Shown here: in pieces, positions 31,709 through 39,481 of the stretch
Layout: every line of letters begins with the position of its first letter
How positions within the stretch are numbered: position 1 is the stretch's first letter
From: Bin87 sp965207585
Lineage (GTDB): Bacteria > Chloroflexota > Dehalococcoidia > Lucifugimonadales > UBA3495
Reading direction: 5' to 3'
NCBI GenBank assembly: GCA_965207585.1
Contig: CBDBMT010000003.1
Span: 3,720,001-3,784,000, forward strand
Length of the DNA: 64,000 bases
Notes under the pieces: generated by a model
What the model was told of the DNA's origin: nothing
Seen by the model: only the letters and a program-made list of their open reading frames with translations
Database searches by the model: none
Translations under genes and position numbers: made by a program

Positions 31709-34558
31709 TCAGACGGCTAGCGGACGATCAAGTTGCAGCCAGCGGGCCGCCTGTTCGCCAACGGTGTTCACGCTGGATCGTTCGACCGTGCAGGGCGGCA
31801 GCGCGTTCAGGAAGCGGTCACCGTAGTTGGCCGTTTGAATGCGACGGTCCAGGATGACCACGGCCCCCCGGTCCACCTTGTTCCGAATCAGCCGGCCGAA
31901 TCCCTGCCGGAAACGCAGGACCGCGGAGGGCACCTGGTAGTCGTTGAACGGGTTGTTGAACAGATTCCCCCTGGCTTTGACGATGGGATCCGTGGGCACC
32001 GGGAAGGGCAGGCGACACAGCAGCAGCCCGCGCAGGATGCCCGACTCCATGTCCACGCCTTCCCAGAAACTGGCGGTGCCCAGCAGCACGGCGCGCGGGT
32101 CGGCGTGGAGCCGGTCGACGAGTTGCCGCGGGGTGCCGTCTATGCCCTGGGCCAGGACGGTGATGCCGGCGGCGCGCAGGCGACCGCGCACCTGGAACGA
32201 GGCCTCCCTCAAGGCGCTATGGGAGGTAAACAGGGCCATGAGGTGACCGTCCAGGGCCTGCGCCATGTTGAGGATGACTTGGGCGGTGCCCCGGGCGTGG
32301 TCCGCGCCGCGACGGGGATCCGGGAGGTCGTCGGGGACCAGAAGCAGGGTGTTGCGACGATAGTTGAACGGGCTGTCGACCAGCAGCTCGTCGCAATCAT
32401 CAGGGAAGCCCAGGCGCTGGCGCAGGAAGCCGAAGTTGCTGTCCGTGGCGAGTGTGGCGCTGGTCAAAACCACCGTCTCCTTCTGCTGGAACAGCATTTC
32501 GGACAGTTTCGGGCCGACGGACAGCGGGGTGGAGTGCAGTATAACGTTGCGCCGCACCATGTCGATCCACTGGATCTGCTCCTCGTCGTAGCGGCCAAAG
32601 ACCGACTCCAATCGTTTGTTGAATTCGGAGACCGTATCGACGGCGCTGAGTAGTTCATTTCCCTGGCTGTCGTCAGACAGGTCGAAAACACCTTGTTCTA
32701 CCAAACGCCGGACGTCGTTCAGGCGGTTCACACTATCAGCCATGAAGGTCGCAAATGACTCCCATTCGCGTGCCGCCGCGCCCCATTCGCGGCTCTGCCG
32801 CACCGCAGGTTCCAGGGACACCGGCTGCCGATCATTGTCGCCCCGGGTGTGGGATTGGTAAAGGCTTGTTATCGCGGCCCACAGCTGCTGCCACGCCTGC
32901 AAGGCCTGGTTGCAACTGGCGGTGGCGTTGGTAATCGCGTCCCTTCCCCGGCCGAGGTTTTCGTCATAGGGTGACTGGTTGGCGATGGAGGTCAGATGCC
33001 GGAACAGGCGGTAGACGCCGTCCAACTCCTGCGGCAGATCGTCCTCGGCAATCTCAAACCCCAGCTGCCGGCTCGCCTCTTCCTCCAGGTGGTGGGCTTC
33101 GTCGACAATGAGGTGCTGGTAGTCCTGCAACACGGTGCCACCGACGGCCAGGTCCGCCAGCAGCAGGGCGTGGTTCACCACCAGGATGTTGGCCGCTTCG
33201 GCTCGCTGCCGGGCCTGGCGCAGGAAACACGGCGCGCCCCCGCGGAACGACTGGCACACGCCCTGGTTGTCGGCACACACCCGCAGCCACGCCCGGTGGT
33301 CTCCGAAGCTCAGGTTCAGGTCGGTGCGGTCGCCACTTTCGGTATCGTCCAGCCAGACGGCCGTTTTGCCGAGAACCCGGGCCTCGTCCTCGGTCAGGGT
33401 GTCCGACGCGCCGAGGCTGGTCCACCGGCGCAGGCACACGTAGTTGGAACGACCCTTGAGCTGAGCCGCGCGAACCGCGCCCGGCTCCAGGATGCCGGCC
33501 TCTTCCAGAATCGAGATCACCGCCGGTATGTCCTTGTCCATCAGCTGTTCCTGCAAACTGATGGTGTTGGTCGATATCACCACCCGGTGTCCGTGGGTGG
33601 CCGAGTAAAGCACCGCCGGGAGCAGATAGGCGATGCTCTTGCCAATGCCGGTGCCGCCTTCGACGATCAGCTTTCGGCCCTGGTAGACGGCGCGCGTTAC
33701 CGCCTTGAGCATCTCCGCCTGTTGGGGCCGGTTTTCGAACCCGGGGAAAGAGTTGGCGAATACTCCATGCGGAGCCAGGAGGTCCTCGACCTGCTGCTCG
33801 GAAAGCTCGCGGCGTATGGCGCTGCCCTTTACCTCACTGGCGCCGTTGGACAAACGCCGGGCGATGCTGTCCAGGTTCAATCCGTTCAGGCCGACGGCTC
33901 CGGTGGCACCGGGCGCAGCGTTGGCTCCGGGCGCGTGAGGAACGAGTGCCTCCAGCAGGTCCGCTGCGGAGGCGTTGGCGGCACGGGCGGCGCGGGCAAT
34001 GTACGCGACTTTAGCCGCCGGGTAAGACGCGCCCAGTTTCAGCAACTCATGGAAAACCAGCGCGGTGGTTTCCGCGTCGGCCACGGCGCGGTGCGCCTGG
34101 TTGTGATCGAGGTTCAGGTGCCGGGCGAGGGCGCTGAGATTGTACTCCGGCAGGGTGGGAAGGAATATCGAAGCCAGGTCCCAGGTGTTGTAATTGCGGT
34201 TGGTCAGGTGGAGACCGTGGGACGACAGGAATGCGAGATCGAAGGCGATGTTGTGTCCGACGACGGGCAGATCGCCCACGAACGCGGCAAATTGCGTCGC
34301 CACCTGCTGGAACCGCGGGGCTCGCTCGATCTGGGCCGGGCTGATGGAGGTCAGTTGCTGGATGAAGGTGGGGATCTGGCGACCCGGATTCACGAAGGTC
34401 TGGTATCGCTCGGAAATCTCACCGCCGCGAAACTTGACGGCTCCCACCTCGATTATGGCATCGGATTGCGCTTGAAGCCCGGTGGTCTCCAGGTCTACAC
34501 ATACGAATTCGCGCTCGAATATGTCGCTTTGAGGCACCAGCGTCGGGGTCATCGCCAT
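31709..34558 (-). CDS. DinG-family helicase with N-terminal DnaQ-like exonuclease
   Basis: A 949-residue fusion. Residues about 15-180 form a DEDDh exonuclease: 'FVCVDLETTGLQAQSDAIIE', 'VVGHNIAFDLAFLSSHG' and 'NQAHRAVADAETTALVFHE'. The rest is an XPD/DinG superfamily 2 helicase: P-loop 'VEGGTGIGKSIAYLLPAVLY', DEAH box 'HLIVDEAHHLEEEASRQLGF', 'VVLTSATLATDSNFGFLRQR' and the late 'VLRFRQGFGRLIRNKVDRGA'. Cysteines in 'NYVCLRRWTS', 'RVCADNQGVCQSFRGGAPC' fit an Fe-S cluster. Homologues unwind 5'-3' and act on damaged or R-loop DNA. This domain order (as in Gram-positive DinG) is common outside Proteobacteria. Neighbours are glycosylases and a PHP protein, consistent with a repair operon. Confidence 0.92.
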   Translation of the reverse strand: MAMTPTLVPQSDIFEREFVCVDLETTGLQAQSDAIIEVGAVKFRGGEISERYQTFVNPGRQIPTFIQQLTSISPAQIERAPRFQQVATQFAAFVGDLPVVGHNIAFDLAFLSSHGLHLTNRNYNTWDLASIFLPTLPEYNLSALARHLNLDHNQAHRAVADAETTALVFHELLKLGASYPAAKVAYIARAARAANASAADLLEALVPHAPGANAAPGATGAVGLNGLNLDSIARRLSNGASEVKGSAIRRELSEQQVEDLLAPHGVFANSFPGFENRPQQAEMLKAVTRAVYQGRKLIVEGGTGIGKSIAYLLPAVLYSATHGHRVVISTNTISLQEQLMDKDIPAVISILEEAGILEPGAVRAAQLKGRSNYVCLRRWTSLGASDTLTEDEARVLGKTAVWLDDTESGDRTDLNLSFGDHRAWLRVCADNQGVCQSFRGGAPCFLRQARQRAEAANILVVNHALLLADLAVGGTVLQDYQHLIVDEAHHLEEEASRQLGFEIAEDDLPQELDGVYRLFRHLTSIANQSPYDENLGRGRDAITNATASCNQALQAWQQLWAAITSLYQSHTRGDNDRQPVSLEPAVRQSREWGAAAREWESFATFMADSVNRLNDVRRLVEQGVFDLSDDSQGNELLSAVDTVSEFNKRLESVFGRYDEEQIQWIDMVRRNVILHSTPLSVGPKLSEMLFQQKETVVLTSATLATDSNFGFLRQRLGFPDDCDELLVDSPFNYRRNTLLLVPDDLPDPRRGADHARGTAQVILNMAQALDGHLMALFTSHSALREASFQVRGRLRAAGITVLAQGIDGTPRQLVDRLHADPRAVLLGTASFWEGVDMESGILRGLLLCRLPFPVPTDPIVKARGNLFNNPFNDYQVPSAVLRFRQGFGRLIRNKVDRGAVVILDRRIQTANYGDRFLNALPPCTVERSSVNTVGEQAARWLQLDRPLAV

Positions 34559-34585
34559 AAACCGCCCTTGGGATCGGACACGTGA

Positions 34586-35290
34586 CTACGCGGAGCGCAG
34601 GCGATAGGGCCGCAGCGATCCCTGACGGAGCCCTTCCAGCGGCCGGAAGTCACCCCGATGGAGCGCGGTGAGGAACTGGGCCTCGTCGAAGATCTCGTCG
34701 GGAAACTCGGTCACGAATTTGCCCAGGCCGTGGGTGCTGTGAGCGTCGCTGCCTCCGGTGACCGGAAGGTCCAGACGATGGGCGACATCAGCGGCAAAGC
34801 GATTTTCCTCATCCGACGTGCCGCCGTTGGCGATCTCGATGGCGTCGACCAGCCCGAACACCGGATGCTCCATGGCCGTCTCGGCGTCCTGCGGGATCGG
34901 CTCGTTGGGATCGGGATACAGGTACGGCCGGGTGCGGTGGTGCTGTCCCAGCACGCCGCGGAAGGGGTGCGCCGAGACCACAAAGCCGCCGGCGGCGTGG
35001 GCCGCCTTGCTCAGTTCCTCGGCGCGGTGGAATCCGCTCTGATACCGGTCAACGCCAAAGGCCAGGATGTGGCCCATGTTCGTGTCCGCTTCCATGGCAC
35101 GGATCAGCACCACGTTGTGCCGGGCGGCGAAGGCGGCGAATTCGTGTCGGTCCCAGGGTCCGGCGTGTTCGGTGATGCACAGGCCGCGCAATCCCAGGCG
35201 TTCCGCCTCAAGGATCAGGTCTTCGGGCGAAAGGCTGGAATCGGCGCTGCCTTTGGTCGTATGGATGTGTAGATCGAAAATGCGTGACAT
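34586..35290 (-). CDS. PHP-domain phosphoesterase
   Basis: A 234-residue stand-alone PHP domain. Metal-binding motifs are 'MSRIFDLHIHTTKGSADSSL' (D-x-H-x-H), 'GLCITEHAGPWDRHEFAAF' (EH), 'VLIRAMEADTN' (E), 'GGFVVSAHPFRGVLGQHHRT' (HP) and 'LPVTGGSDAHSTHGLGKFV' (D-x-H). These proteins hydrolyse phosphodiesters or phosphomonoesters, as in YcdX/histidinol-phosphatase-like and nucleoside 3',5'-bisphosphate phosphatases. The chosen ATG 35290 gives the normal compact start; a longer frame to 35356 adds unrelated residues. It heads the minus-strand DinG-glycosylase run. Confidence 0.85.
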   Translation of the reverse strand: MSRIFDLHIHTTKGSADSSLSPEDLILEAERLGLRGLCITEHAGPWDRHEFAAFAARHNVVLIRAMEADTNMGHILAFGVDRYQSGFHRAEELSKAAHAAGGFVVSAHPFRGVLGQHHRTRPYLYPDPNEPIPQDAETAMEHPVFGLVDAIEIANGGTSDEENRFAADVAHRLDLPVTGGSDAHSTHGLGKFVTEFPDEIFDEAQFLTALHRGDFRPLEGLRQGSLRPYRLRSA

Positions 35291-35366
35291 AAGCCCCAAC
35301 AGTCTATGCGCAGCCCGAAACGCCGTCAACGCCGGCCCGGCCTCGTGCGTACCCACTTTCGTAAAT

Positions 35367-35478
35367 CGTCAGAATCAGGATTTTCAAGATTTCGGGATTA
35401 TCAGGATTGGAACCGTTCCATGGTGAAGATCTCCCAATCCTGTCCAATCATGAAATCCCGTAAATCCTGATTCTGACG
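35367..35478. repeat. Long imperfect inverted repeat (MITE-like)
   Basis: Arm 35,367-35,410 begins CGTCAGAATCAGGATTT and is repeated in reverse complement at 35,434-35,478, which ends AAATCCTGATTCTGACG. About the outer 17 bases are identical and the inner parts are diverged repeats of a GGATT unit. A 23-base centre lies between. It lies in the 308-base gap between the PHP gene and the LRR gene. It could be a non-autonomous mobile remnant or a member of a GGATT-rich intergenic repeat family. Confidence 0.65.
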
Positions 35479-35532
35479 TTTCCCCGACGCAAACCGGGTG
35501 CGCGTGAGGGCGGAGGCGCGCCAAAACGAAAC

Positions 35533-35554
35533 GAGGCCCGCAACTGCGGGCCTC
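35533..35554 (-). terminator. Rho-independent terminator of LRR gene
   Basis: GAGGCCCGC (35,533-35,541) and GCGGGCCTC (35,546-35,554) pair around a 4-base loop. On the minus strand the stem is followed by CGTTTCGTTTT. It lies 45 bases after the LRR gene stop at 35,599. Confidence 0.8.
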
Positions 35555-35598
35555 GCCATCGGGGGTTGCCGACCGGTTCAAGGAGCCGGTAGTCCCCA

Positions 35599-36246
35599 TC
35601 ATTCGCAGGTCGGCACTCCGCCCGGTTTATCGGACACCGTGTCCAGCCAATCGCTGAACGCCTCGTCGTCCGGGGCGCATAGCCCGGTGTTGGCGATGGC
35701 CAGCCGTTGCAGGTTCGCCAGGTTGGTGAACCCCGACGGCAGCGCGCCGCTCAGCCCGGTGTTGTCGTGCAGCGACAGCTTGGTCAGCCCACTCAGGTTG
35801 CCCAGGCTGGTGGGCAGCGTCCCGCTCAGGCTGTTCCGCGCCAGGCCGATGATGCTCAGGTTGGACAGGCTGCCCAGACCCGACGGTATCGACCCGGTGA
35901 GGCTGTTGCGGTTCAGCGCCAGCCGCGTCAGGTTGGACAGGTTGCCCAGCTCGGCCGGCAGGCTGCCGCCGATGCTGTTCCCGTCCAGGGACTGGATTTC
36001 GTACTCCGAAACGCCATATACATTCTGGTCATAGTTCCCAGCGTCCCAGTCGAGGGTGACGCTGCGCACATTGTTGACCGTGACCTGGAAGTTTTCGGGA
36101 TTGAGACTTTGTTCTTGGGCCTGGGCCGAAGCGGTCGGCGGGGCGATAGCCTGCCCGACGGCCAGGCCGAGAACGGCCAGCAGCGCCAGCGCCAGGCCAA
36201 CGAAGGGCAGGCGGGAGAGGGGGGCGAAGCGGTTTCTCCGGTTCAT
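35599..36246 (-). CDS. Secreted leucine-rich repeat protein
   Basis: A 215-residue exported protein. A basic N-terminus and the hydrophobic stretch 'LPFVGLALALLAVLGLAVGQ' end near 'PPTASAQAQEQ', a likely signal peptidase site. After a beta-rich segment ('FQVTVNNVRSVTLDWDAGNY') come about four plant-type LRRs of the form 'L(S/A)GxxPxxLGxLxxLxxLxL': 'IGGSLPAELGNLSNLTRLAL', 'LTGSIPSGLGSLSNLSIIGL', 'LSGTLPTSLGNLSGLTKLSL', 'LSGALPSGFTNLANLQRLAI'. A cysteine-containing cap ends the protein. It is a short relative of bacterial LRR proteins used in adhesion or ligand binding. The start overlaps the stop of a 20-codon upstream ORF. Confidence 0.85.
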   Translation of the reverse strand: MNRRNRFAPLSRLPFVGLALALLAVLGLAVGQAIAPPTASAQAQEQSLNPENFQVTVNNVRSVTLDWDAGNYDQNVYGVSEYEIQSLDGNSIGGSLPAELGNLSNLTRLALNRNSLTGSIPSGLGSLSNLSIIGLARNSLSGTLPTSLGNLSGLTKLSLHDNTGLSGALPSGFTNLANLQRLAIANTGLCAPDDEAFSDWLDTVSDKPGGVPTCE

Positions 36247-36305
36247 CGCGCGCCCCCTGCCGATTTGGGGGTGGTAACTACGGGGGGTAAGTTACTGCCG
36301 TTCAT
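36243..36305 (-). CDS. Candidate 20-residue leader peptide upstream of LRR gene
   Basis: ATG at 36,305 has an ideal AGGAGG 6 bases upstream, stronger than any site before the LRR gene itself. The peptide is MNGSNLPPVVTTPKSAGGAR, and its stop overlaps the LRR start (ATGA-type overlap). This suggests translational coupling, with ribosomes finishing the leader and re-initiating on the LRR gene. An ATG two codons upstream (36,311) is too close to the SD. No attenuator-like codon run is visible beyond two Pro and two Thr codons. Confidence 0.5.
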   Translation of the reverse strand: MNGSNLPPVVTTPKSAGGAR

Positions 36306-36414
36306 CGTCATCCTCCTCAATGCCAGGTATTTCGAGCCAGGGCGCGTTCCTGCCGGCTGTGCCCGGTTGGAGAGCGCCTGCTGACCTCCATTACGGGAAA
36401 AATGGGATGCGCAG

Positions 36415-37667
36415 CATACCACCACAGGGCAATCGCGTCTTATCCGAGGAGGACTTTGAGCAGGTAGTCCTCGTCCCATCCGGCGTTGAGTCGTTTGCCC
36501 TGGATGCCTACTTTCAGCGTTCTCTCGTTTTTCAAGAGGTTGTGTCCGATCTGGCGCAGGGTGTTGATGTTCTGTGGTCCGTGGTCTTTGCGGACTCGGC
36601 ACTGGTCCTCCCGAAAGGACACGTCCAGGGTCCAGTGCAACGAGTTTTCGATGCTCCAGTGGCCTCTAATGGCGGCCAGCAGTTGTTCCGCTGACCCGGC
36701 CAGACTGCTGATGTAGTAGCGGGGCTGGCTGGCGTCGCCTGCTGCGGTGGTGCGGTGGCCCACCACCCTGACGGCGGCTTTCAGTTCCGGCCATTGCCCC
36801 TGGGGGTCCAGATAGTCCAGGCAGTCCGGCTCGGTGATGACCCAGCATTCCCGCCGTTCCACCCGCCCGTGTCCCTTGTCCAGGGTTTGAGCGTAGTCAT
36901 AGGGCACGCCGTCAAAGCCCAATGCCTCGGCCCCTTCGAACAGGTCTTGAATATTCTCGTACAGTTGACCCTGGTTCTCCTTCACCGCCAGCACATAGTC
37001 GGCACCACCATCTGTGATCTGCTGCGCAATCTCTCGCTGGCAGCCCATGGCGTCGATAGTTACGATACAGCCATTCAACTCCAGCATCTCCAGCAGTTGA
37101 GGAATGGCAGTGATCTCATTGGATTTCTCGTCGGTCTTGACCTGACCCAGGGTCAGGCTTTGCTGGGTGGCCCAGGCGCTGACCATATGGATGGCCCCCT
37201 TCTTCCCAGCACGGTCATAGGACCGTCGGGCCGTCTTGCCGTCGATAGCCACCACCTCGCCAGGCAACAACTCGGCGATGGCCTGGGTCCATGAGATGAA
37301 GCAATCCTGCAACTGCACTGGGTCCAGACGGGCGAAGACATCGCCGAAGGTGTCGTGGGACGGAATGCCGTGGGGCAGTTCCAGGAAACTCTGAAACCAG
37401 GCCAGCTTGCTCCTGCCGAACAGCTCGATATGAACCCAGGAATCAGCCCCACAGATGGTGGCGCAGATGGCGATGGCCAGGATGTCCACCAGTTTGTGGT
37501 GTCGGGTGCGTTCTACCCGGGGATCGTCCAACTCGGCGAAATGATCGAGAATGGTTGCCTTGGGTGCTTGTGCCATGCCCTCCTACCTCCACGACCTGCA
37601 ATGGATCATCGGACATTAGCACATTTCTAAAAATCTCATTAAGACGCGATTGCCCTGCATACCACCA
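36415..37667. mobile_element. Complete ISAs1-family insertion sequence with 10-bp target duplication
   Basis: The element proper is 36,425-37,657 (1,233 bp). Perfect 18-bp inverted repeats CAGGGCAATCGCGTCTTA lie at 36,425-36,442 and, in reverse complement, at 37,640-37,657. CATACCACCA occurs immediately outside both ends (36,415-36,424 and 37,658-37,667), a 10-bp target-site duplication. The intact ends, intact transposase and identical duplication indicate a recent insertion. It landed upstream of the LRR gene, possibly in its promoter region. Confidence 0.95.
36440..37576 (-). CDS. ISAs1 family transposase
   Basis: A 378-residue intact DDE transposase. The N-terminal DUF4338/DDE_Tnp_1-associated part begins 'ATILDHFAELDDPRVERTRH' and contains 'AIAICATICGADSWVHIELF'. 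The catalytic acids are the Asp of 'GEVVAIDGKTARRSYDRA', the Asp of 'CIVTIDAMGCQREIAQQI' and the Glu of 'GHWSIENSLHWTLDVSFRED'. The stop lies within 3 bases of the inverted repeat and the start is about 64 bases inside the other end, as in other ISAs1 members. No frameshift is seen, so the protein should be active. No cargo genes are carried. Confidence 0.96.
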   Translation of the reverse strand: MAQAPKATILDHFAELDDPRVERTRHHKLVDILAIAICATICGADSWVHIELFGRSKLAWFQSFLELPHGIPSHDTFGDVFARLDPVQLQDCFISWTQAIAELLPGEVVAIDGKTARRSYDRAGKKGAIHMVSAWATQQSLTLGQVKTDEKSNEITAIPQLLEMLELNGCIVTIDAMGCQREIAQQITDGGADYVLAVKENQGQLYENIQDLFEGAEALGFDGVPYDYAQTLDKGHGRVERRECWVITEPDCLDYLDPQGQWPELKAAVRVVGHRTTAAGDASQPRYYISSLAGSAEQLLAAIRGHWSIENSLHWTLDVSFREDQCRVRKDHGPQNINTLRQIGHNLLKNERTLKVGIQGKRLNAGWDEDYLLKVLLG

Positions 37668-37868
37668 TACACGCGATTTATGGATGATATTATGTGGTAT
37701 TTTGATCAGTTTTCGCTACATGAGGAAAATCGCGGCATAATTGCCCCCAACAGATCGCAATCAGGGGAGGCGGGGCAGTGGGGCGGCTCGCCTGGCGCGG
37801 AGCGTAGGCGAGGGGTGGAACCCGGCGGGAGCGGGCGCTCCGCGCCGACCAGGCGGTCGGTTCCGTTC

Positions 37869-38009
37869 CTATTGTGGGTTGGCCTGCTGCGGGCGTGGGT
37901 TTTCGGCCAGTGACTCGATGGCATTTGCTATCCGCTGGCGAACTTCCCGGTCACGGATACTGCGGAGGTCCCGCTGTGCTGGCCTGGAAACGATTATCTG
38001 GTACGTCAA
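37869..38009 (-). pseudogene. Truncated RelE/ParE-type toxin remnant
   Basis: Translation from TTG 38,009, which overlaps the antitoxin stop (TTGA), gives 46 residues: 'MTYQIIVSRPAQRDLRSIRD', then 'REVRQRIANAIESLAENPRP', followed by a stop. This is the N-terminal half of a RelE-like toxin (beta strand, helix pair with the ENPRP turn). The catalytic C-terminal half is missing, and the sequence after the stop shows no continuation in other frames. It is probably inactive. The neighbouring IS lies 200 bases away and is not at the break. Confidence 0.65.
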
Positions 38010-38281
38010 ATCCCCAATTCAGATTTCAAGTCTGCCCACCTGATACCGCCGTGGGCCCGGTAGTCGGCCAGCGCGTCCAGGGCATCCAGCAAATCTAAAC
38101 GTTCTTCAAGGGCCTCCAGCGCGGCCAGGTCGGAGACCGGAACCAGCACGGCCACCGTCCGGCCGTTCTTCTCGACTGGAATGCGTTCGCCTTCTTTCTG
38201 AATCCGTGCGGCAACATCGGGCACATCTTGCGGCATATTCAGCGCCATCCCGCGCCCCGCTCCCTCAGTTTGGGTTGTCAT
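38006..38281 (-). CDS. Phd/YefM-like antitoxin (partner of truncated toxin)
   Basis: A 91-residue protein from ATG 38,281, which has AGGAGG 10 bases upstream. The stretch 'DVPDVAARIQKEGERIPVEK', then 'NGRTVAVLVPVSDLAALEAL', is a prevent-host-death-type DNA-binding and dimerisation domain. The acidic, Leu-rich tail ('EERLDLLDALDALADYRAHG') would wrap the toxin. With its toxin truncated, it may persist as a DNA-binding repressor or simply be decaying. The ORF overlaps the toxin remnant by 4 bases, the normal arrangement of such operons. Confidence 0.7.
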   Translation of the reverse strand: MTTQTEGAGRGMALNMPQDVPDVAARIQKEGERIPVEKNGRTVAVLVPVSDLAALEALEERLDLLDALDALADYRAHGGIRWADLKSELGI

Positions 38282-38514
38282 TCCCGATTGTCCTCCTGTG
38301 TTGAAGGATGTCACGCTGGTATATTTCCTTGCCCAGGCGGGCGATTTCTTCCCTGGGACGGGTTGGCGCGTTCACTGTCCTGCCCTCCGTGAAGGCGTTG
38401 CATTGTTCCTTGAGGGTATTCTACTACGCCGCCGATCACGGCCAATGGTTCGCCTCTGATAGAATGCGGACGAATCGCTTCCTGAAAGGGCGATATTCCC
38501 AGGAGATGACAGAG

Positions 38515-39450
38515 ATGGCGAGAGTAGGTTTTATCGGCCTTGGAACCATGGGCGCCAGCATGGCGTACAACTGCCTGCGCGGCGGCAACGAGATGGTGGT
38601 CCACGACATCCGGCGAGAGGCCGCAACCCAGCACCTGGAAGCGGGAGCGCAGTGGGCGGACACCCCCCGCGAGGTGGCCGAGGCCACCGACGTAGTGTTC
38701 ACCTCTCTGCCCGGCCCCGTGGAGGTGGAAGCGGTTTCGCTGGGCGAAGACGGGATCATGTCGGGCATGGCCTCGGGCAAGACCTACTTTGACCTCAGCA
38801 CCAGTTCGCCCACGCTGATCCGGCAGATCCACGATCGCGTGGCGGCGCAGGGGATCAACGTGCTGGATGCCCCGGTGAGTGGCGGCCCGGCCGGCGCGGC
38901 CAGTGGCCGGCTGGCCATCTGGGTAGGCGGCGACAAGGCGGTTTTCGACCAGCACAAAACCGTCCTCGACTCCATCGGCGACGCCGCCTATTACGTCGGG
39001 CCCATCGGCAGCGGGGCCGTTGCCAAGCTGGTGCACAACTGCGCCGGTTACATCGTCCAGACCGCGCTGGCCGAGGTGTTCACCATGGGCATCAAGGCGG
39101 GCGTCGATCCGCTGGCGCTTTGGCTGGCCGTGCGCAAGGGCGCCGGCGGACGCCGCGGAATGTTCGAGGGGCTGGCCCAGCACTTCCTGATCAACGACTA
39201 CGATCCGCCGGACTTCGCCCTGCGGCTGGCGCGCAAGGACGTGGACCTGGCCGTTGCCGTCGGTCGCGAGTTCGACGTGCCGATGAAGCTGGCCAACACC
39301 ACGCTGGCCGAGATGACCGAGGCCATCAACCGCGGCTGGGCCGGCCGGGACTCCAGGGTGGCAATGCTGCTGCAACAAGAACGGGCCGGGATCGAAGTGG
39401 AGATTGACCCCGAGGACCTGCGCCGGGCCCTGGAGGAACAGGGCGGATAG
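38515..39450 (+). CDS. NAD(P)-dependent beta-hydroxyacid dehydrogenase (second copy)
   Basis: A 311-residue enzyme, paralogous to that at 19,441-20,343. It has 'MARVGFIGLGTMGASMAYNC' (Rossmann), 'VLDAPVSGGPAGAASGRLAI' (substrate-binding), 'GSGAVAKLVHNCAGYIVQTA' (catalytic Lys) and 'ARKDVDLAVAVGREFDVPMK' near the end. ATG 38,515 is preferred (CAGGAG 9 bases upstream); an ATG three codons earlier and a longer frame to 38,308 are possible. Its substrate is a beta-hydroxyacid or semialdehyde not identifiable from sequence. It stands alone between the toxin-antitoxin remnant and an ImmA/IrrE gene. Confidence 0.9.
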   Translation: MARVGFIGLGTMGASMAYNCLRGGNEMVVHDIRREAATQHLEAGAQWADTPREVAEATDVVFTSLPGPVEVEAVSLGEDGIMSGMASGKTYFDLSTSSPTLIRQIHDRVAAQGINVLDAPVSGGPAGAASGRLAIWVGGDKAVFDQHKTVLDSIGDAAYYVGPIGSGAVAKLVHNCAGYIVQTALAEVFTMGIKAGVDPLALWLAVRKGAGGRRGMFEGLAQHFLINDYDPPDFALRLARKDVDLAVAVGREFDVPMKLANTTLAEMTEAINRGWAGRDSRVAMLLQQERAGIEVEIDPEDLRRALEEQGG

Positions 39451-39481
39451 GTTTGTTGCCGCCCCACTATGAGGACACGCC

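Noticed and set aside
32996..34585. 529-codon open frame on the plus strand
   Set aside because: Antisense to the DinG-type helicase gene, which has complete exonuclease and helicase motifs.
37706..37924. 72-codon minus-strand frame overlapping the toxin remnant
   Set aside because: Low-complexity Pro/Arg-rich translation in a different frame from the RelE remnant; no homology-like pattern.
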